Below, piece after piece: positions 1-8,083 of a stretch of DNA of 13,486 bases. The stretch is from an uncultured Clostridia bacterium (GTDB lineage Bacteria > Bacillota > Clostridia > Christensenellales > Borkfalkiaceae). The notes under the pieces were generated by a model. That model saw only the letters and a list, made by a program, of their open reading frames with translations. It searched no databases and was not told the DNA's origin. Position 1 is the stretch's first letter. Each line of letters starts with the position of its first letter. The stretch spans positions 1-13,486 of the forward strand of contig CALWBJ010000036.1 in NCBI GenBank assembly GCA_944376035.1, written 5' to 3'. Position numbers and translations under genes: made by a program.

Positions 1-1
1 A

Positions 2-2734
2 GACGGACAGATAAACGATAATTCCACCGTTATAAAAATGCGAGTCGGGGAAAATTACAGCGTGATGTTTTTAAACGACATAGCGGTCGCGAGCGGGAAC
101 AGGCTTGTGGAAACATATTCCGATAACCCCGAGATACTTAAAGCGGACGTTGTGCAGATGTCTCATCACGGTCAGAGCGGTGCGGACAAAAACGTTTACG
201 ACGCGATAGGCGCCCCCGTACATTTGTGGCCGACTCCTTTATGGGTATGGAATAATCCCGCTTATCCCATAGACAAGGTGCGCGAATGGGTAGGAGCGAC
301 GGCGGAGGCGGATAATAACAATCTCGTAGCCTGCCTTTATGAAAATTATCCCGCGGACCCGACCAAAGTTTCCGACTGGGCGGGAGTGATAGGCGGTATG
401 AGCATGCAACTTCCCTACCTGCCCTACGATTTCATGATGAACGAGGGAGCGGGGGTGCGTTTAAGCGAAGGCTCGGACGGAATAAGATTTTCTGCGACTC
501 TTTCATCCTACGACCCGCAAGCCGAATACGGTTTTGTGATAGTGCCCGCAAGATACATAACCGATAACAATATTACGTCCGATTACGTTCAGAGGCTTAC
601 GGAAATTTACGGAGCGGACGGAATAATAAAACTCAATTCTCTTCCGTATCAGACGGGCGCGTTTTACCGCATAAACGGCAGTATCGCGAATATAAGGTAT
701 GAGAACATAAATTTAGAGTATACGGGTATAGCATACGAATATAAAGACGGAGTTTATACTTATGCCGAGTATGAAACCTTGGAAAGCATTTCGAGAAGCG
801 TTCCCTTAGTTGCGGCAAAGGCGTTAAACGAATACCATTATTACGGTAATCCCGAAGGCTATACTGAGGAAAACGTAAGCGTGCTCGAATCGTTCATAAA
901 TAAATCGGTCAACGCTAAGAACGGCGCGGCGGAAGACGCGCAGCCGCAGGTTGTTTTCGGGTTTGATAACCAATCTGTCGAGATAATTCTTGGTCAGTCC
1001 GAAACGCTTTCAATAAGTTCAAATCTTCCCGACGCGGGTATAATATGGGAGAGCGACAATCCCGATTCGGTAACGGTTAAAGACGGTACGGTAACTGCAA
1101 TAGGTCAGGGGCAAGCGACGGTCAGCGCAAAGTGCGCCGGTTACAGCGCGTCCGTAACGGTAAAGGTGGCTGAAATTCCGCTTGAAGACGGATATCTTGC
1201 GCAGTTTGACAGCGCGGCTTATGAAAGTCTTGTAACCAAAAGCACTTATCCCGACGAGGTAAGACAGGCGGAAAGCATAGATGCCGAATGGCTTTCGGAA
1301 TACGAGGGCGAAACAGGTGTTCTGAAAGTAACGAGCGTAAACAATAACGTTTTCGGGTCTACGGGTATAGGCGACATAAGCCTTATTCTTCCGAAAGCGT
1401 GCGAAAGCGGTCTGACGTTAAAGGTAATGGTGGGAAGCGAGACGACCGCGACGACGGTAAGGTTCCTTATTCCCGGTACACAGTCGGGTCTTGGCGCGCC
1501 CGAAACCGACCTTAAAACAGGGGTAACCGAAAATCCCGAGGGTTGGGTATTAAGATATCTCGATTACAACGGCGCGGGCGCGATAGTAAAAGACAGGATA
1601 GAAATCATGTTGCAGGGCGGCGCGGCAGGCGGAGCCAACGTACTGTATTTTGCTTTCGTAATGGAAGGCAATAAGGTTTCCGACCTTGAAAATGCCGAAG
1701 CCATAAAAGAAGAAGCGGCGACGCTTGAAGAAGGCTATCTTGCGGATTTTGACGCCGAGGTGTATAAAAATCTTGTTTCGCTCGGTACGGCGCAGGGTGC
1801 TCACAGTCTTCAGACAGCGCTTCATGAAAATTTCATGGGCGAAACTAACGTGCTCGAAGCATCGTTCAATTCGGGCGGATATATTTCTTCTGACTCGACG
1901 AGTTACGGAGCCTTCCCCGTAGTCCATTTAATACTTCCCAAAGAGTATACGAACGGATACACGATAAAATATATGATTCACGGTTACGACTTCAATGAAG
2001 CGGGAGATTTCTCATTCTGTGAGTCGGGTACGGTGACTCCCGTAAAGACTTACAGAAAGGGCGGTATAGAAAACGACGTGTGGAATACCGATTACGTAAG
2101 CGGCGCGGGCAATACCGTTTCGATTAGATGTTACAGCCACAGAGGCAGTACCGACTTAAAGATATATTTTGCTTTTGTTAAAGACGGAGATAAAACCGCC
2201 GACGAAGGGCTTTTACAGGCGCTTGAAAATGAGGCTGCAACTTTAGAGGAAGGATATCTTGCCGACTTCGACAACGCGGTTTACGAAGATTTTGTTCTGC
2301 CTTCGCCATATAATCCCGACTACCGTCCCGAATCGCTTTCCGCGGAATATTTAAGCGAATACGGCGGAGAAAACAACGTTCTCAAAATAACTTCGGTAAA
2401 TAATTCTTTTGCGGGGTGTTTCAGCGATTTTGTCGTAAAACTTCCGAAAGCAATAAACCAATCAGAAGGCTTTACGATTAGATACATGATTGAATCGACG
2501 GGCTCGGACATGTGCGTTCTGCTATCGACAAACGCCAATCATCAGGGGCTTAAAACACTGTACGACGGGGGACAAAATCAGACGGGAGAATGGAAGAGCG
2601 TTTATATCACTAATCCTTACTCATACGTTATGAAAAGTTTAAACGAACTGTTCTTTACTTTCTGGGGCAACGCGGGCGCTGAAAACGTAATTTATATATC
2701 TTTTGTGGCAGAGGGAGACGCAACTCAATGGTAA
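2..2734 (+). CDS. Partial MBL-fold protein with Big_2 Ig-like domain and three C-terminal repeat modules
   Basis: The frame is open from the window edge (first full codon at nt 2), so the gene is 5'-truncated; the ATG at 38 is internal. Counting from nt 2, 910 residues are visible. Residues 1-140 resemble the C-terminal half of a ComEC/Rec2-like metallo-beta-lactamase fold: a FLND stretch (D26) sits where the family has FLGD, followed by SHHGQSGAD (HH at 55-56) and LWPTP. The HxHxDH metal site would lie upstream. Residues ~149-308 form a beta-rich domain with a GIRFSATL start that I cannot name. Residues ~315-392 are a bacterial Ig-like Big_2 domain. Residues 394-574, 575-747 and 748-910 are three tandem related modules, each beginning LE(D/E)GYLA(Q/D)FD. 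Such architectures are usually extracytoplasmic, but the signal peptide cannot be checked. The stop overlaps the next gene by 7 nt, indicating one operon. The role is unknown; the MBL part could be a hydrolase and the repeats glycan-binding (inference). Confidence 0.85.
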   Translation, partial: DGQINDNSTVIKMRVGENYSVMFLNDIAVASGNRLVETYSDNPEILKADVVQMSHHGQSGADKNVYDAIGAPVHLWPTPLWVWNNPAYPIDKVREWVGATAEADNNNLVACLYENYPADPTKVSDWAGVIGGMSMQLPYLPYDFMMNEGAGVRLSEGSDGIRFSATLSSYDPQAEYGFVIVPARYITDNNITSDYVQRLTEIYGADGIIKLNSLPYQTGAFYRINGSIANIRYENINLEYTGIAYEYKDGVYTYAEYETLESISRSVPLVAAKALNEYHYYGNPEGYTEENVSVLESFINKSVNAKNGAAEDAQPQVVFGFDNQSVEIILGQSETLSISSNLPDAGIIWESDNPDSVTVKDGTVTAIGQGQATVSAKCAGYSASVTVKVAEIPLEDGYLAQFDSAAYESLVTKSTYPDEVRQAESIDAEWLSEYEGETGVLKVTSVNNNVFGSTGIGDISLILPKACESGLTLKVMVGSETTATTVRFLIPGTQSGLGAPETDLKTGVTENPEGWVLRYLDYNGAGAIVKDRIEIMLQGGAAGGANVLYFAFVMEGNKVSDLENAEAIKEEAATLEEGYLADFDAEVYKNLVSLGTAQGAHSLQTALHENFMGETNVLEASFNSGGYISSDSTSYGAFPVVHLILPKEYTNGYTIKYMIHGYDFNEAGDFSFCESGTVTPVKTYRKGGIENDVWNTDYVSGAGNTVSIRCYSHRGSTDLKIYFAFVKDGDKTADEGLLQALENEAATLEEGYLADFDNAVYEDFVLPSPYNPDYRPESLSAEYLSEYGGENNVLKITSVNNSFAGCFSDFVVKLPKAINQSEGFTIRYMIESTGSDMCVLLSTNANHQGLKTLYDGGQNQTGEWKSVYITNPYSYVMKSLNELFFTFWGNAGAENVIYISFVAEGDATQW
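1181..2731 (+). repeat. Three tandem ~160-180-residue protein repeat modules
   Basis: The C-terminal 57% of the MBL-fold protein consists of three diverged copies, starting at nt 1181, 1724 and 2243. Each opens with LE(D/E)GYLA(Q/D)FD plus a following Tyr, and has a central segment around 'ILPK' or 'KLPK' followed by a T-(I/L)-(K/R)-(Y/V)-M strand. Each ends with a beta-strand of the type (I/L)YFAFV or IYISFV followed by (E/D)GD or EGN. Copies 1 and 2 continue through a short helical linker containing EEAAT or NEAAT into the next copy. Copies 1 and 3 are closest, sharing LSEY-GE-VLK-TSVNN. The pattern of alternating strands suggests a beta-sandwich, possibly carbohydrate-binding; this is inference, and I do not recognise the family. 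Confidence 0.8.
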
Positions 2735-4044
2735 AAAAAAGCATTAACGAACTTTTCGGAAATAATGCGGAACTTAAAATTTTTGCGGACTGTCCCGCAA
2801 AACCCGAAGACTTTTATATGGACGCATACATTGCGGCAGGATTTAATTATTATATCATGACAGAGGATTATGTCCCGTTTTTAAATAAAGAAAAAAACGG
2901 GATAAATCCCGATTATCTTGAAGCGCTTGAATACCTTAAAAGAAAAGGGCTTAAAGTGCTTATAAGAAATCACGGTAACAAGCCTGACTATTTAAAGTAT
3001 GCCTTAAACCCGGTATCAGGGCTTTCGGACGGATATCCCGAATATTTTAATAATGCCGGTAAAAGCCTTCAAGGCTTAGCGGACGGATATTATATGTGCG
3101 ACGAACCTTCCGACAGTTATGTGGAATGGTATAATCCCGCATACTCCGCATATCTTGACCAACTGACGGGGCTTGTCGAATGGTATAATAAATACGGACA
3201 AAAAACTTATTTTCACATAAACCTTTTACAGAGTTACGGGGTGGAAATGGTCCACGGGGGCAGCGTTTCGTTTGAAAAGTACGTTGATGACTTCATCGAT
3301 AAAATTCTTAAAAAAGTCAACGGACCGAAAAGTCTTTCGAGCGATTATTATCCGCTTGCGGCAAAAGGCGGAAAGAATTTTCTCAAAGAAGGATTCCTTT
3401 ACGACTGTATGACCATAGCGACCAAAGCCAAAAGGCTTATCGAAGAAGGTCACGACGTTTACATAAACTACTGTTTGCAGGCGTTTTATCCTAACGAGGG
3501 ACTATTTATAAGAGACCTTAACGCTTATGAGGATTTTTCTTTCCAGACGAACGTTTCGCTGTGTCTTGGAGCAAAAACATTCGAGTGGTATGAATGGTCG
3601 TACGGAAAAGCGGGAATTTCGCAGGGAGAGAAATATAAGTTTGTAAAAAAAGCCAACGGCGAGGCGCAAAAATTATATAAGGCGTTGTCGCTTTTCAAGT
3701 GGAACGGAGCAATGACCTTCGAGGGCAGTGAATATTCATGTTCCGAAAACGCATTCGGACTGATTAAAGATATGGAGATGAAAGAGTTTTCCGTTCTTAA
3801 AAAAGTTCAGTGTTCGGCAGACACGCTTGTAAGCGAATTCCATGACGAGGGTGATTACGCGTATATGGCTGTAAACTATACCGAGCCGTCGGCAAAAAAG
3901 AGCGATACAATTGAATTTACTTTTGACGGATTTGAACAAGCGATAGTTTATATTGAAGATAAACCCGAGAAAGTAAAATTTGACGGCGGAAAATATATTG
4001 TAACGCTAAAACCGGGGCAGGCGGTATTCGTTTATCCGCTTTAA
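2728..4044 (+). CDS. TIM-barrel glycoside hydrolase-like protein
   Basis: The protein has 438 residues and no signal peptide or membrane segment. The ATG lies inside the end of the preceding gene (ATGGTAA, 7-nt overlap), which implies translational coupling. Residues ~15-340 read as a (beta/alpha)8 barrel: early strands contain FADCP, FNYYIM and KVLIRNH, then YYMCDEPSD with D125-E126 at a strand end typical of a clan GH-A-like acid/base position, then YFHIN, a D206-containing LSSDYYPL strand and TFEWYEW (E286, E289), one of which could be the nucleophile. Residues ~345-438 form a small beta-sandwich, common at the C-terminus of such enzymes, ending in PGQAVFVYPL. It probably hydrolyses an imported oligosaccharide, but the GH family and substrate cannot be named from sequence alone. 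It could also be a non-enzymatic barrel protein. Confidence 0.75.
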   Translation: MVKKSINELFGNNAELKIFADCPAKPEDFYMDAYIAAGFNYYIMTEDYVPFLNKEKNGINPDYLEALEYLKRKGLKVLIRNHGNKPDYLKYALNPVSGLSDGYPEYFNNAGKSLQGLADGYYMCDEPSDSYVEWYNPAYSAYLDQLTGLVEWYNKYGQKTYFHINLLQSYGVEMVHGGSVSFEKYVDDFIDKILKKVNGPKSLSSDYYPLAAKGGKNFLKEGFLYDCMTIATKAKRLIEEGHDVYINYCLQAFYPNEGLFIRDLNAYEDFSFQTNVSLCLGAKTFEWYEWSYGKAGISQGEKYKFVKKANGEAQKLYKALSLFKWNGAMTFEGSEYSCSENAFGLIKDMEMKEFSVLKKVQCSADTLVSEFHDEGDYAYMAVNYTEPSAKKSDTIEFTFDGFEQAIVYIEDKPEKVKFDGGKYIVTLKPGQAVFVYPL

Positions 4045-4108
4045 TAATCACTACAATAAGGTTTTCAATAAAACCATCAAAGACAGGGAAAAAGAAGGGT
4101 AAAAGCAA

Positions 4109-4143
4109 CTCCGCCCGACGGCAAATTTTGCCGTCGGGCGGAG
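4109..4143. terminator. GC-rich hairpin between convergent genes
   Basis: A perfect 14-bp inverted repeat, CTCCGCCCGACGGC and its complement, is separated by AAATTTT; the AAA/TTT can extend the stem. It lies 65 nt after the TIM-barrel gene stop and 93 nt after the stop of the oppositely oriented AraC gene. On the minus strand the stem is followed by TTGCTTTTACC, a fair U-tract. On the plus strand the downstream side is A-rich with no T-run. It therefore looks like a better terminator for the AraC gene, possibly working in both directions. Confidence 0.7.
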
Positions 4144-4235
4144 AAACATAATATTATAACGATTAAAAATTATTTTAACGTAGTTTATAAAACGGTTAGA
4201 CTTAATAATAAATATTAAAAATCGGATATTAAAGT

Positions 4236-5078
4236 TTATTTGTGAATTTCCCTGAATTCTCGCGGCGTGTAGCCGAACTTCTTTTTGAAGGAAACGGTAA
4301 AATAGGGATAACTTTCAATACCAATCTGTTCGCATATATCCGATACGGTGTTGTTGGTAATCTGTAAGAGTGTTGCGGCATAGTCAAGGCGTACTTCCAA
4401 AAGATATTTTGACATACTCATATTCATATATTTTTTAAAAGTACGGCAGATATAACTTTTATCGTAATTTGTCTGTTCCAGAATTGCGCCGAGGCCTTTT
4501 TGCATAAGCGGGGGTATCTTGAAGCGTTGCAACATGTTTTTAAACCATGTAGGATACTTGTTGGTATCCGACTGCGGGCGGAATTCCGAAAGAAATACAT
4601 TGATTAAATTTACGGTGAGAATATTGTAAAGCGCGGATCTGTAATCGGACTGCTCGTCGCCGGAAAAATATGACAGTTCGGTAAAACAGTTTTCGAACTC
4701 GGCTATTTTTTCCATGGATATTTTACTGCGGAGCGGTTCTCCGCGGCTGATGATTTTTTTAAAAAGTCCGCTGTCAATAAAATTACATGCCTTGACGAAT
4801 TGATCCTCGCTTATTATAATATCTCTGTGAGCGCGCGGCGTATTATTTTCTCTTATAGAGCAGTGTTTATCGGATTTTCTGAGCAACACGGCGTCGCCGG
4901 CGGTAAGACGCTCTCTTTTCTGATTGTTTGAATTATGAACTATGTTTCCTTCGAGGATATAGAATATTTCAAAAAAATCGTGCGAGTGATAAGACCTGTC
5001 TTCATCGGTAAATGTCAATTTAGGGAATAAGGAAAGGGTAGACTTGGTCATATAATGCTTTAATAAAACAGTTTCCAT
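4236..5078 (-). CDS. AraC-family transcriptional regulator with cupin sensor domain
   Basis: The protein has 280 residues, the usual size for an AraC/XylS regulator with an N-terminal AraC_binding cupin. Residues ~20-90 hold the cupin: H31-S-H33-D-FFE37 and a YILEG turn, followed by LTAGDAVLLR. Residues ~185-280 hold the double helix-turn-helix domain, ending in the classic signature YFTVSFKKKFGYTPREFRE. The ATG is preceded by AGAGG seven bases upstream on the minus strand (AAAGAGGTTATATATG), which supports the start. The gene is divergent from the GH78 rhamnosidase gene, so the simplest reading is that it senses a sugar and activates that gene, and perhaps the creatininase operon downstream. 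The actual ligand is unknown. Confidence 0.93.
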   Translation of the reverse strand: METVLLKHYMTKSTLSLFPKLTFTDEDRSYHSHDFFEIFYILEGNIVHNSNNQKRERLTAGDAVLLRKSDKHCSIRENNTPRAHRDIIISEDQFVKACNFIDSGLFKKIISRGEPLRSKISMEKIAEFENCFTELSYFSGDEQSDYRSALYNILTVNLINVFLSEFRPQSDTNKYPTWFKNMLQRFKIPPLMQKGLGAILEQTNYDKSYICRTFKKYMNMSMSKYLLEVRLDYAATLLQITNNTVSDICEQIGIESYPYFTVSFKKKFGYTPREFREIHK

Positions 5079-5282
5079 ATATAACCTCTTTTTTTAATTT
5101 TAATTATAAAAATTATTAAAAATCTTAAATTATTAAATTAAAAATTAAAATAATTAAGATTGATTTTAATTATAACATAAACAAAAATAAAATCAAAGAA
5201 AATAACAAAACAGTAAAGTCAATCAAAAGAATATTATACATAAAAAATTGCCTGTAATTTCCGGCCGGGGGCTTAAAACGGT
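5079..5282. promoter_or_regulatory. Divergent AraC / rhamnosidase control region
   Basis: This 204-nt gap is overwhelmingly A/T until the last ~30 bases. It must hold the promoters of both the AraC gene (leftward) and the GH78 gene (rightward). On the plus strand ATATTATACAT around 5231-5241 gives possible -10 hexamers (TATTAT or TATACA) about 45 nt before the GH78 start. No good -35 precedes it, as is common for AraC-activated promoters. A GGGGG at 5268-5272 is the likely ribosome binding site for the ATG at 5283. I cannot define the AraC half-sites with certainty. Confidence 0.55.
5121..5161. repeat. Imperfect AT-only inverted repeat, possible operator
   Basis: AATCTTAAATTATT at 5121-5134 is mirrored by AATAATTAAGATT at 5149-5161, identical as a reverse complement except for one extra A in the left arm. 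The spacer is 14 nt. It lies 43 nt upstream of the AraC start codon. Its placement fits an operator or autoregulatory site. The region is so AT-rich that chance pairing is a real alternative. Confidence 0.4.
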
Positions 5283-7904
5283 ATGATGATAACACTTTTA
5301 TGTAACGGAATGAAAAACCCTTTGGGAGTAGATGAAAGAAAAATAAAACTCTCCGTACAAACTGAGGGTATTTTCGGTGTGGAAAAAATTGTTCTCATAC
5401 TGGCTGAAAGGGATGAAGACCTTTACAATAGCGTCGCTGACAAAGTTTTCGAGACGCGGGATTATTCGGTCTATTTACCGAGCGAAGGCATGGAATGTAT
5501 GAAAAGATACTTCTGGCGCGCGGAAATACATTGTAAGGATAAAATCTGCCGTTCGGAGATTGCTTATTTTGAAACAGGTCTTGACCGTAACGCTGTTTCA
5601 GGCAAATGGATTTCAGGGGAGTTTGACGGCAGAGTTTTGGAATTCATGCGTGCGTTTGACGCGGAAAAAGGACTTGTCGGGGCAAGACTCTATATCAGCG
5701 GACTCGGATTTTATAAGGCGTATGTAAACGGCAAAAAAACGGACGATAATTATTTTACGCCCCTTGTTACCGACTACGACGTGAGAAAAAATCTGAAAAA
5801 CATTGATTATGACGAGGAAAATTTAGATAACGGCAAAAAAACCGTCTGCTATTATACTTACGATATAACAGAGCATCTGAAAGAGGGTAAAAATTTTCTT
5901 AACGTCATGCTCGGTACGGGATTTTACTGCAATACGGACAAACTTATTACCGACCCGAATTTTTCCTTCGGGACGCCCAAACTTTTTTTTTAAATTCATC
6001 TTGATTACGGCGATAAAAAAGAAATTATTATAAGCGACGAGCAAACGCTTTACAGAAATACCATATATAAATCACATCTTTACGGCGGCGACTATGCGGA
6101 TTTTTCCTTAACGAGCGAAAATTACCGAAAAAGTACTTTTGCTATCCCGCCGCAAGGCAGACTTGTGTTCCCGAGGTGTGAAAGCGACGCCGTATTTAAA
6201 GAAATTTCACCCGTAAAGCGAATTGAAAGCGAAAACGGTCTGATACTGGACTTCGGAGAAAATCATTCGGGAGCGCTGAGAATGACCGTTAAAGGCAAGC
6301 GCGGAACGGGGCTCAAAATAAGATATTTCGAAGTCCTGAAAGGCAATAAACCCGATTTGGGGTCTTGCCGCTTTAACGCTTACGACCTTAAAACCAAAGA
6401 ATACGTCTTTACCATTTATCAGGACAGCGAATATGTACTCAGCGGAGAAAAAGACGAGATAACACCGCTTTTCCACTGGAACTGTTACAGGTACGCGGAA
6501 ATTATTGCCGAGTCGGAAATTGAGATATTTTACGTAAAATCATATTTTATTTGTTCCGATATAGTTAAAGACGGTGATTTTACATGTTCGGAGCCGCTTT
6601 ATAACAAACTTTACGACGCATTTATTAGAACGCTCAGAGCAAATATGCATGCGGGCATGATAAGCGACTGTCCGCACAGAGAAAAACTGCCTTATACGGG
6701 AGACGGACAGGTTATTGCCGAATCGGTAATTTACAGTCTCGGCGCAGAAAACTTTTATAATAAATGGCTGGAAGACTTAATAAACTCGCAAGGTAAAAAC
6801 GGATTTCTGCCGTATTCGGCGCCGTTTCTGGGCGGCGGAGGGGGATACTGGTGGAGTAACGCGCTTGCCGTTGTTTCTCTGCTCGTTTACGATTATTACG
6901 GGGATAAAGAGGCGCTTAAAAAAAGTTACGGTGCAATGAAAGATTATATTGCTTACCTTAATACGGCGCATGACGGTGATTATATAATTAAAAGAAGCGA
7001 CGCTTCGTGGCTTTTAGGGGAATGGATTACTCCCGAAACAAATCTTGTAGACGTTAAGTTAATGAATACGCTCGCTTATTATTTTGCCGTAAGTGCTGTT
7101 TTAAGGACGGCATTGATACTCGGCGATGAAAAAGAGCAGATAAAAAGTTACGAAATGCTTTCAGAAAACATAAAGCGCGCCATAAACGAAAAGTTTTACG
7201 ACCGCGAAAATGCCGTTTACGGAAAAGGCGTTCAGGGCGAAAGCGTAATACCTTGCGCGCTGGGAATTGCGGGAAAAAACAGAAAGAAAGTTCTTAAAAA
7301 GATTATTTCATATTATCAGAAAACCTTGCATCTGGATACGGGTATGATAATAACTCCGTTTTTGTTGCAACTGCTTACCGAAAACGGATATGCCGATCTT
7401 TGTCATGCGCTCATGACGGAAAAAGCCGAAAATACATATTATTCTATGTTAGAGGGAGAAACTACACTTTGCGAGACCAAAGGCAAGCGCTGGAACGGCG
7501 TTGAGGAGGACGAAATACAGTCCGAGCAGGTATCGCACTGTCACCCTGTGCTCGGTGAAGTTACGGCATGGCTGCATAAGCACGTAGCGGGGCTTGATTT
7601 ATCGTTATCGCACAAAAAGAAGATAATTTTTGCGCCCAAACTCGTGTTTGAGGTTAAAAAGGCGAGCGCATATAAAAAGACGCCGAGCGGAGTGGCGGCG
7701 ACAGAGTACGACAATTCAGACCGCCTGCAAGGGTTTAACATGAAAATTATTGTACCTGACGGATATGAGGCAGAAATACTTTTGCCGAAAAGTCTCGGAA
7801 AACTTTTTACCGATTGCGGCAAAAAGTTTAAACGCTGCCGTAAAGGCTATGTCCTGAACGTATCAGGAGGAACATACAATATTTATTCAAAAAAAACAAG
7901 ATAA
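5283..7904 (+). pseudogene. GH78 alpha-L-rhamnosidase, interrupted by in-frame TAA
   Basis: One reading frame of 874 codons, a normal GH78 length, is broken by a single TAA at 5991-5993 (codon 237). The first 236 residues carry the N-terminal beta domains (YFWRAEI, FETGLDR, then ARLYISGLGFYKAYVNG and YTYDITEHLKEG), a very typical Bac_rhamnosid_N stretch. After the stop the same frame continues without a break (IHLDYGDKKEIIISDEQ) into NGLILDFGENHSG and the (alpha/alpha)6 catalytic domain. The motif DCPHREKLPYTGDG gives D462, E467 and D474, the same spacing as the acidic residues known in GH78; E731 in TTLCE is a plausible general base. The enzyme would release rhamnose from oligosaccharides or glycosides in the cytoplasm, as no signal peptide is present. 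The active-site residues are intact, so the break is recent, suppressed, or a sequence error. The internal GTG at 6165 with a weak AAGG is unlikely to give a folded enzyme. Confidence 0.85.
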
Positions 7905-8083
7905 AAAATAAAAATGATTCTTTTAATTTTATAAAGAATAATGGTCGGATATAAAAAAGCGAATTTTAACTGCAAACATATAAATACTGATAAGTTTTTT
8001 AATCATAAGTTTAAATAATAAACAATAAGTAATAAATAGTTCAATTTTAAATTATATTCTAAGTGATTTTATGGAGGGTAAAA
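7905..8083 (+). promoter_or_regulatory. AT-rich gap with leader and strong RBS of the creatininase operon
   Basis: This 179-nt stretch between the rhamnosidase stop and the creatininase start is almost all A/T. It probably contains the operon promoter: TATATT at 8053-8058 and TATAAA at 7979-7984 are possible -10 elements, but neither has a convincing -35. GGAGGG at 8073-8078, five bases before the ATG at 8084, is a strong Shine-Dalgarno site. It fixes the start there rather than at the upstream in-frame GTG (8063). There is no convincing terminator for the rhamnosidase gene. Confidence 0.45.

Noticed and set aside
38..40. ATG at 38 as the true start of the MBL-fold gene
   Set aside because: The frame is open to the window edge with family-like residues (NDNSTVIK) before it, and there is no ribosome binding site.
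1550..1927. Minus-strand 125-codon frame inside the MBL-fold gene
   Set aside because: It is a shadow of the repeat-module coding frame; its translation is Arg/Phe-rich without any domain pattern.
5983..5993. Programmed slippage on the nine-T run
   Set aside because: Both the +1 and -1 frames meet a stop within about 17 codons, and the conserved protein continues in the original frame.
6165..7904. Treating the second half of the rhamnosidase as a separate gene starting at GTG 6165
   Set aside because: The frame is continuous with coding-like rhamnosidase sequence from 5994, so the GTG is in mid-domain with only a weak AAGG before it.
7917..7939. ATTCTTT/AAAGAAT hairpin after the rhamnosidase gene as a terminator
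   Set aside because: The stem is seven weak A/T-dominated pairs without a T-tract, expected by chance in such AT-rich sequence.
8063..8083. Upstream GTG start for the creatininase gene
   Set aside because: The ribosome binding site GGAGGG lies inside this extension and is correctly spaced for the ATG at 8084.
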